From: JAKOQB01 sp036824465
GTDB taxonomy: Bacteria > Pseudomonadota > Gammaproteobacteria > Burkholderiales > Burkholderiaceae_F
Assembly: GCA_036824465.1 (NCBI GenBank)
Contig: DAITAC010000104.1
Coordinates: 1 to 14,049 of the forward strand
Length of the DNA stretch: 14,049 nt
Direction of reading: 5' to 3'
The notes beneath the pieces were generated by a model. It did no database searches. It saw only the letters and a program-made list of their open reading frames with translations, and was not told where the DNA came from. Position numbers and translations under genes: made by a program. Shown here piece by piece: positions 6,044 through 11,319 of this stretch (position 1 is the first letter of the stretch; each line of letters starts with the position of its first letter).

Positions 6044-8275
6044 ATGTCATTGCTCGACTCACTGAACCCCGAACAACTCGCTGCCGTCACGCTTCCCAGT
6101 CAATCCGCGCTGATCCTCGCGGGCGCGGGCTCCGGCAAGACACGTGTGCTGACCACGCGCATCGCGTGGCTGATCCAGACCGGCCAGGTCGGGCCGCAAA
6201 GCATTCTGGCGGTCACGTTCACCAACAAGGCCGCCAAGGAGATGCTGACGCGCATCGCGGCGATGCTGCCGATCAACGTGCGCGGCATGTGGGTCGGCAC
6301 CTTTCACGGCCTGTGCAACCGGTTGCTGCGCGCACATCACCGCGACGCCGGCTTGCCGCAGACGTTCCAGATCCTCGACAGTGCCGATCAGCTGTCGGCG
6401 ATCAAGCGGCTGCTGAAGAGCAACAACATCGATGACGAGAAGTATCCGCCGCGCAGCCTGCAGCAGTTCATCAGCAGCGCCAAGGAGGCCGGGTTGCGGG
6501 CGAATGCGGTCGAGGTCAATGACGACTACAACCGCCGGTTCGTCGAGCTGTACTCGATGTATGACGCGCAGTGCCAGCGCGAAGGGGTGGTGGACTTTTC
6601 CGAACTGCTGCTGCGCTGCTACGAACTCCTGCTGCGCAACGAAGCGTTGCGGATCCACTACCAGGAGCGTTTCCGCCATGTCCTGGTCGATGAGTTCCAG
6701 GACACCAATGTGCTGCAGTACAAGTGGCTGAAGCTGCTGGCNNNNNNNNNNNNNNNNNNNNNNNNNNNNNNNNNNNNNNNNNNNNNNNNNNNNNNNNNNN
6801 NNNNNNNNNNNNNNNNNNNNNNNNNNNNNNNNNNNNNNNNNGTCGGCAACATGGCCGACTTCGAGCGCGAGTTCCGTGTGCGCAACGTCATCAAGCTGGA
6901 GCAGAACTATCGCTCGCACGGGCACATCCTCGATGCGGCGAATGCGCTGATACGGAACAACGCGCACCGGCTCGGCAAGAATCTTTGGACGGATGCGGGC
7001 GAGGGCGAGCGCGTGCGCGTGTTCGAGGCCGGCTCCGATGGGCTCGAGGCCGCGTGGCTGATCGACGAAGTCAGGGGCCTGATCGGCGAGGGTCACGCGC
7101 GCAGCGAGATCGCGGTGCTGTACCGGTCCAACGCACAGTCGCGCGTGATCGAGCATGCGCTGTTCAATGCCGGCATCGCCTATCGGGTCTATGGCGGGCT
7201 GCGTTTCTTCGAACGTGCCGAGATCAAGCATGCGCTCGCGTATCTGCGGCTCATCGAAAATCCCGCCGACGACACCGCGTTTCTGCGCGTGGTGAACTTT
7301 CCGCCGCGCGGGATTGGCGCGCGCACGCTGGAGCAGCTGCAGGACGCGGCCAAAGGCTCGGCGCAGAGTCTTTACGCTGCGGTCGGTTCAATGACGGGCA
7401 AGGCAGGCAGCAACCTCGGCGCATTCGTCAAGCTGATCGACAGCCTGCGCTTCGAGACCGCCAATCTGTCGCTGAAGGAAATCGTGGCGGCGGTAGTCGA
7501 GCGCAGCGGCCTGATCGCGCACTTCAGGACCGAGAAGGAAGGGCAGGACCGCGTCGAGAACCTGGAAGAACTGGTCAATGCCGCGATCGGTTTCGTATCC
7601 GAGGAGGGTTACGCACAGGACGCGCCGGCAACGCAGTCCGATACGGACGTGACGCTGCCGTCGCCGCTGGCCGCATTTCTGTCGCACGCATCGCTCGAGG
7701 CCGGCGACAACCAGGCCGCCGAGGGGCAGGACGCGCTGCAGTTGATGACGGTGCACGCGGCGAAAGGACTGGAGTTTCACGCCGTGTTCATCACGGGACT
7801 CGAGGAGGGGCTGTTCCCGCACGAAAACAGCGTGACGGAGCTCGACGGACTGGAGGAAGAACGCCGGCTGATGTATGTGGCGATCACGCGCGCGCGGCGG
7901 CGCCTTTACCTTTCGTTTGCCCAGTCGCGCATGCTGCACGGGCAGACGCGTTACGGCATCAAGTCGCGCTTCATCGACGAACTTCCGGAGGGTGTGCTCA
8001 AGTGGCTGACCCCGCGCCTGCGCGAGGGGGCCGGTCTGCGTTACGGGCAGTGGCACGACGATGGCGTGCGCCCGTCAACCGCAACCGTGACGCCGCACAC
8101 TGCCGAATCGCGCAACGGCTATCGGATTGGCCAGACGGTGATCCATGACCGTTTTGGTGAGGGCGTGATCATCAGGCTCGAGGGATCCGGCACCGACGCC
8201 CGCGCCAAGATCAACTTCGGCCCGCAGGGGATCAAGGAGCTTCTGCTGTCGATTGCGAAGCTTGAGGTGGCCTAG
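6044..8275 (+). CDS. uvrD: DNA helicase II, UvrD/PcrA type (interrupted by a scaffold gap)
   Basis: ATP-dependent 3'-5' superfamily 1A helicase acting in nucleotide excision repair (removing UvrC and the excised oligonucleotide) and in mismatch repair. Walker A AGAGSGKT is at residues 26-33. TFTNKAAKEM (motif Ia), WVGTFHGLCNRLLR and LVDEFQDTN (motif II, Asp216-Glu217) follow. After the gap come EQNYRSHGHILDAANALI (motif IV), VHAAKGLEF (motif V) and MYVAITRARRRLYL (motif VI). The C-terminal GQTVIHDRFGEGVI module is the Tudor-like tail of UvrD/PcrA that in relatives contacts RNA polymerase. This tail favours UvrD over Rep. The frame is open back to 5936, but family alignment and the upstream TACAAT favour the ATG at 6044. 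One hundred N replace motif III. The flanks stay in frame, so this is an assembly gap and not a broken gene. Confidence 0.95.
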   Translation: MSLLDSLNPEQLAAVTLPSQSALILAGAGSGKTRVLTTRIAWLIQTGQVGPQSILAVTFTNKAAKEMLTRIAAMLPINVRGMWVGTFHGLCNRLLRAHHRDAGLPQTFQILDSADQLSAIKRLLKSNNIDDEKYPPRSLQQFISSAKEAGLRANAVEVNDDYNRRFVELYSMYDAQCQREGVVDFSELLLRCYELLLRNEALRIHYQERFRHVLVDEFQDTNVLQYKWLKLLXXXXXXXXXXXXXXXXXXXXXXXXXXXXXXXXXXVGNMADFEREFRVRNVIKLEQNYRSHGHILDAANALIRNNAHRLGKNLWTDAGEGERVRVFEAGSDGLEAAWLIDEVRGLIGEGHARSEIAVLYRSNAQSRVIEHALFNAGIAYRVYGGLRFFERAEIKHALAYLRLIENPADDTAFLRVVNFPPRGIGARTLEQLQDAAKGSAQSLYAAVGSMTGKAGSNLGAFVKLIDSLRFETANLSLKEIVAAVVERSGLIAHFRTEKEGQDRVENLEELVNAAIGFVSEEGYAQDAPATQSDTDVTLPSPLAAFLSHASLEAGDNQAAEGQDALQLMTVHAAKGLEFHAVFITGLEEGLFPHENSVTELDGLEEERRLMYVAITRARRRLYLSFAQSRMLHGQTRYGIKSRFIDELPEGVLKWLTPRLREGAGLRYGQWHDDGVRPSTATVTPHTAESRNGYRIGQTVIHDRFGEGVIIRLEGSGTDARAKINFGPQGIKELLLSIAKLEVA
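6742..6841. other. Assembly gap: exactly 100 N inside uvrD
   Basis: A run of exactly 100 N is the usual placeholder for a gap of unknown length. It falls between LLA and VGNMADF, where E. coli UvrD has about 23 residues including the VGDDDQSIY motif III. The real missing DNA is therefore probably near 70 bases, and coordinates downstream may be shifted by about 30. Confidence 0.95.
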
Positions 8276-8324
8276 CCGCCCCTGGCTTCACTTGACGCAA
8301 GGTTGACTGCATTCTGCCCAACCC

Positions 8325-8341
8325 CTCTCGCCGGGCGAGAG
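8325..8341. terminator. Hairpin between convergent uvrD and the BPSS1780-type gene
   Basis: CTCTCGC-CGG-GCGAGAG is a perfect 7-base, GC-rich stem 50 bases past the uvrD stop, with two further C-G pairs outside one C/A mismatch. There is no T-run on either side, so classical intrinsic termination is not assured. The convergent position makes it a plausible terminator or mRNA-end stabiliser. Confidence 0.5.
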
Positions 8342-8343
8342 AG

Positions 8344-8368
8344 GCCGAGCCTTGCCTAACGGCTCGGC
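8344..8368. terminator. Second hairpin, spanning the stop codon of the BPSS1780-type gene
   Basis: GCCGAGCC (8344-8351) and GGCTCGGC (8361-8368) form a perfect 8-base stem with a 9-base loop that contains the stop codon at 8356-8358. It lies 2 bases from the first hairpin. It could help end transcription from both sides, but again lacks a T-run. Confidence 0.5.
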
Positions 8369-9105
8369 TCGTTATCCCCAATGACCGACCGATACATCGG
8401 ATAGAAGCTCGCCTGCACGACTGTCATCAGTATCAGCCCGAGCGGGGCCAGCAGCAACGACAACGCCTGCTGGGAAGAAAACAGGGTGGAGAACACGCCG
8501 ACAACGACTGCGCTGGCCGCCATCATCACCAAGGCCACGACCACGCTGTAGACAAGCAGTGCCGCCTTGTTGCGCCAGCAGGCGACCACGCTGCCAAACA
8601 TTGCCTTGCCGGGCGTCAGTCGGTGCCACCCCACCAGCACCGGCGCAAACCACATCAGCATCAGCACCGGCGTGTAAAGCACGAGCTGCACCATCAGTGC
8701 ATCGAGCGGAATGTCCTGAAGCGATGCGGGCGCCTTGGTCGGCTCCGGGCTGCCGACCAGGTTGCCGAGCAGTGCCACCATCAGCACGAGTCCCGCATTG
8801 ACCATTCCGAGCTGGACCATCGGCGTGCGCACCTTTTCGTCCTGAAACGGCTGGACGAACAGGTTCACCGCGGGTGCGCGCTTTGCGTCCACCTCGCGGC
8901 ACGCGGCGAGCAGCGCGACGGTCGCGAAAGGCGCGAGCACGCCGGAGATCGCAATACCGATGAATGGAATCATCGCCGGCAGGAACAGCATCATCAGGTA
9001 CATGACGACCATCGCCGACAGGCCCAGCGGCTGGCGCGCGAACAAGCGCCAGCCATCACGCAGCCACAGTGCGCCCGTTGCAGCGGGAACGGTCTTGATC
9101 AGCAT
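8356..9105 (-). CDS. BPSS1780-type polytopic inner-membrane protein
   Basis: A 249-residue integral membrane protein of unknown role. The N-terminus (AATGALWLRDGWRLFARQP) matches what I recall of the betaproteobacterial BPSS1780 family. After it come about five to six hydrophobic segments: about 29-70 (probably two passes, MVVMYLMMLFLPAM and ISGVLAPFATVALL), about 99-118 (MVNAGLVLMVALLGNLV), about 137-160 (LVLYTPVLMLMWFAPVLVGW), about 181-210 and about 216-237. No catalytic motif is evident. It lies 25 bases behind thrB on the same strand but has its own TAGAAT element 7 bases before the ATG, so it may be transcribed both with thrB and alone. No Shine-Dalgarno is seen. The family call is from memory of the N-terminal signature and is fairly sure; nothing can be said on function. 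Confidence 0.85.
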   Translation of the reverse strand: MLIKTVPAATGALWLRDGWRLFARQPLGLSAMVVMYLMMLFLPAMIPFIGIAISGVLAPFATVALLAACREVDAKRAPAVNLFVQPFQDEKVRTPMVQLGMVNAGLVLMVALLGNLVGSPEPTKAPASLQDIPLDALMVQLVLYTPVLMLMWFAPVLVGWHRLTPGKAMFGSVVACWRNKAALLVYSVVVALVMMAASAVVVGVFSTLFSSQQALSLLLAPLGLILMTVVQASFYPMYRSVIGDNEPSR

Positions 9106-9112
9106 ACGGTCG

Positions 9113-9118
9113 ATTCTA
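9113..9118 (-). promoter_or_regulatory. TAGAAT -10-like element directly before the BPSS1780-type ATG
   Basis: On the minus strand TAGAAT (5 of 6 to the -10 consensus) is separated by 7 bases from the ATG at 9105. It lies within the 25-base gap after the thrB stop. No Shine-Dalgarno and no recognisable -35 is present. It would give a leaderless transcript independent of thrB; this is an inference. Confidence 0.5.
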
Positions 9119-9130
9119 TCGGCGTGAGCG

Positions 9131-10099
9131 TCACACCCACGGCAATTCGACGTCGGCGATGCGCCGTTTCAGTGTGCGCTCGAAACGGCCGGGGTCATGC
9201 GGCGTGAGCAGGTGCGCGGTGCGCGGCAGGTAAAGGTCGTGCACGCGCGAGATCCAGAACCGCAATGCCGCGGCCCGCAGCACCGTGCGCCAGCTTTGCT
9301 GCTCCACGTCGCTGAAGGGCCGCACCGCGTGATAGGCGCGCAGCAGCGCGCGGGCGCGCTCCATCACCAGCGCGCCATCGTCAAGCTCGACACACCAGTC
9401 ATTGACGGCCACGGCGATGTCGAACAGCCAGATGCTGCAACCGGCGAAGTAGAAGTCAATCACACCGCCGATGGCAGGCCGCCCGTCTGTCTCGACGAAC
9501 AGCACGTTGTCGCGAAACAGATCCGCGTGGATCGGCCCGCTCGGCATCTTCTCGAAGGCCGGCGACCGGAAGAAGCTGTCCTGGTAGATCACCTCTTCGA
9601 GGAGTTCGTGAAACGTGTTGTCGTCGATGTACGGTTCCAGCGATGGCAGCACGGTCTTCCACCAGCCGATACCGCGCAGGTGCGGCTGGAACCGCGGGTA
9701 ATCCCTGCCGGCCAGATGCATCCGCGCGAGAAACTCGCCGACGCGCTCGCAGTGTCCGATGCCCGGCGCTGCGACGCAGCGACCCGGCATGCGAGTGACA
9801 AATGCGGTCGGCTTGCCCTTGATTTCGGAGATCAGTGATCCGCTGGTGTTCTCCTGCGGCGCTGGCACCGGAAGCTCCCGGTGCGCGAGATGCCGCATCA
9901 GCTCCAGGTAGAAAGGCAGCTGGCGAAAGTTCAGGCGCTCGAAGATCGTCAGCACGAAGTCGCCGACGCTGGTCTTGACGAAGTAGTTGGTATTTTCGAT
10001 GCCGGAGGCGATGCCCTGGTACGAAACCAGTTCGCCCAGCCTGTAAGTGGTCAGCAGGTGCGCGATGTCCTCGCGGTCGAGCGCAGTGAAGACGGCCAT
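9131..10099 (-). CDS. thrB: Homoserine kinase, choline-kinase-fold type
   Basis: Phosphorylates L-homoserine to O-phospho-L-homoserine with ATP in the cytoplasm, the step before threonine synthase. The 322-residue protein belongs to the APH/choline-kinase fold homoserine kinases used by many beta- and gammaproteobacteria, not the GHMP-type ThrB of E. coli. Landmarks are the N-terminal lobe with SGIENTNYFVKTSVGDFVLTIFE (32-54), the catalytic loop HADLFRDN (His191, Asp193, Asn198) and the metal-binding IDFYFAG (Asp215). The length is normal for this type. The ATG at 10099 fits the usual N-terminus (MAVFT-L); no Shine-Dalgarno is visible. It lies 75 bases behind DUF2782 and 25 bases before the BPSS1780-type gene, with no other threonine gene in view. 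A different small-molecule kinase of the same fold is possible but unlikely given the sequence and context. Confidence 0.93.
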   Translation of the reverse strand: MAVFTALDREDIAHLLTTYRLGELVSYQGIASGIENTNYFVKTSVGDFVLTIFERLNFRQLPFYLELMRHLAHRELPVPAPQENTSGSLISEIKGKPTAFVTRMPGRCVAAPGIGHCERVGEFLARMHLAGRDYPRFQPHLRGIGWWKTVLPSLEPYIDDNTFHELLEEVIYQDSFFRSPAFEKMPSGPIHADLFRDNVLFVETDGRPAIGGVIDFYFAGCSIWLFDIAVAVNDWCVELDDGALVMERARALLRAYHAVRPFSDVEQQSWRTVLRAAALRFWISRVHDLYLPRTAHLLTPHDPGRFERTLKRRIADVELPWV

Positions 10100-10124
10100 C
10101 AGCGCCGCCCGCAGGATGTGAAAG

Positions 10125-10156
10125 CAACCCGTGTCACGCGCTGCGACCGCGGGTTG
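10125..10156. repeat. Inverted repeat between DUF2782 and thrB
   Basis: CAACCCG (10125-10131) and CGGGTTG (10150-10156) are perfect 7-base inverted repeats separated by 18 bases, within the 75 bases before thrB. No T-run follows in the minus direction. It may be a weak terminator of the DUF2782 message or a leader structure of thrB. Confidence 0.4.
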
Positions 10157-10174
10157 GCGTCAGGGAGCGGCAAG

Positions 10175-10546
10175 TCAGAACTCGAACTTCAGAAAGTGCG
10201 GCGTCGACAGTCCGCTGGCCAGATCCTGCAGCGACAACGGCCGCTGGCCTTCGCGGTTCTGGATCGTGTAGCTGTAGCTGCGACCTGCGGGCGTCACGAT
10301 GATCTCGCTGACGCGTGTGCCCTGGCGGCGCTGCTCGATACGCGCCTGCGGATGCGTTTCGTTCTTCGGCGGCAGCAGCTCGGATGCTGACGGCTCGGTG
10401 AGCGGTACAGAGACGCTGGCGTCGACGCTCTTGGACTCGACCCGAGGCGTGTCCTTGACCCCCGGCGGCCGGTCGAGCGGCTGCGCGGTCGCGAAAGTGG
10501 CGGCCATCAGGATCACCACGGCGACGATTGGCGTCGGACGTTGCAT
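10175..10546 (-). CDS. DUF2782 domain protein, exported, function unknown
   Basis: A 123-residue protein with an N-terminal hydrophobic signal (about residues 7-21, cleavage likely near ATFATA-Q). A low-complexity middle rich in Pro/Ser/Glu follows. A conserved C-terminal half (about 72-123) starts RIEQRRQGTRVSEIIVTPAG and ends STPHFLKFEF. This end matches the proteobacterial DUF2782 family, whose members are small, periplasmic and uncharacterised. It lies between the LOG-family gene (35-base gap) and thrB (75-base gap) on the same strand, but has a TAAAAT element 6 bases before its ATG and no Shine-Dalgarno, suggesting its own promoter. No catalytic motif or cysteine pair is present. Confidence 0.85.
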   Translation of the reverse strand: MQRPTPIVAVVILMAATFATAQPLDRPPGVKDTPRVESKSVDASVSVPLTEPSASELLPPKNETHPQARIEQRRQGTRVSEIIVTPAGRSYSYTIQNREGQRPLSLQDLASGLSTPHFLKFEF

Positions 10547-10552
10547 AAATAC

Positions 10553-10558
10553 ATTTTA
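10553..10558 (-). promoter_or_regulatory. TAAAAT -10-like element directly before the DUF2782 ATG
   Basis: On the minus strand TAAAAT (5 of 6 to the -10 consensus) is separated by 6 bases from the ATG at 10546, inside the 35-base gap after the LOG-family stop. Position and absence of a Shine-Dalgarno match the elements before uvrD and the BPSS1780-type gene. A leaderless transcript is inferred. Confidence 0.5.
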
Positions 10559-10581
10559 CGCTTCGCCCCCGCTGCTGCCGG

Positions 10582-11319
10582 CTACAGATACAGCAGTTGT
10601 TCGCGCTCCGCGGGTGTGCTGGCGAAACCGCGCTTCTCGTAGAAGTCGAAGATTGCATCGACCACCGCGTCGCTGTCATCGACGAGTTTCATCAGCGACA
10701 GATCCTCCTCCGCAATCATGCCCTGGGCGACCAGCGTGGCGCGCATCCAGTCGAGCAGCCCGTTCCAGAATGCAGACCCGACCAGTACGATCGGGATCGT
10801 GCGCCCCATGCGGGTCTGGATCAGCGTCAGCGCCTCGGTGAGTTCGTCCAGTGTGCCGAAGCCGCCCGGCATCACCACATACGCCGCCGCGTATTTGACG
10901 AATGCCACCTTGCGCGCAAAGAAATGGCGAAACCGCAGCGAGATGTCCTGGTACGGATTGCCATGCTGCTCGAACGGCAGCTCGATGTTCAGCCCGACAC
11001 TCGGACTGCGACCCCAGAACGCCCCCTTGTTGGCGGCCTCCATCACCCCGGGGCCGCCGCCGCTGATCACCGCGAAACCGGCATCGGAAAGCTTGCGTGC
11101 GATCTCGACCGCCTGCGCGTAGACCGGCGAGTCATCCTTGGCGCGTGCCGTGCCGAAGATCGACACGGCCGGGCGGATTTCGGACAGGTGCTCGGTGGCC
11201 TCGACGAACTCCGAGATAATGCCCCACAGATGCCAGGATTCGCGCGCCTTCTGGCTGGTCGCGCGTTCGGGCATGGTGACGGCGCGCAGGCTGGGGATGT
11301 TCTTCTGACGATCGAGCAT
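10582..11319 (-). CDS. LOG-family (TIGR00730) Rossmann-fold nucleotide-processing protein
   Basis: A 245-residue cytoplasmic protein of the LOG/TIGR00730 family. Characterised relatives hydrolyse nucleoside 5'-monophosphates (cytokinin ribotides in LOG, purine and pyrimidine nucleotides in PpnN) to free base and ribose 5-phosphate. The signature pair is intact: GGGPGVMEAANKG (87-99) and PGGFGTLDE (151-159), with the conserved FFARKVAF helix (133-140) between them. The real substrate cannot be told from the sequence. The frame is open upstream to a TTG at 11331. I chose the ATG at 11319 because GGAG lies 6 bases before it; a later ATG (11274, residue 16) is an alternative. The chosen ATG overlaps the polA ATG on the other strand. 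The DUF2782 gene follows after 35 bases. The family is sure, the start fairly sure, the substrate open. Confidence 0.9.
   Translation of the reverse strand: MLDRQKNIPSLRAVTMPERATSQKARESWHLWGIISEFVEATEHLSEIRPAVSIFGTARAKDDSPVYAQAVEIARKLSDAGFAVISGGGPGVMEAANKGAFWGRSPSVGLNIELPFEQHGNPYQDISLRFRHFFARKVAFVKYAAAYVVMPGGFGTLDELTEALTLIQTRMGRTIPIVLVGSAFWNGLLDWMRATLVAQGMIAEEDLSLMKLVDDSDAVVDAIFDFYEKRGFASTPAEREQLLYL

Noticed and set aside
6059..7231. Open frame antisense to uvrD, running through the N gap
   Set aside because: It is a mirror of the uvrD coding bias, depends on the N-run being read through, and has no motif or ribosome site.
7388..8056. 222-codon minus-strand frame opposite the uvrD 3' half
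   Set aside because: The other strand carries conserved helicase motifs V and VI; this frame has no motif of its own.
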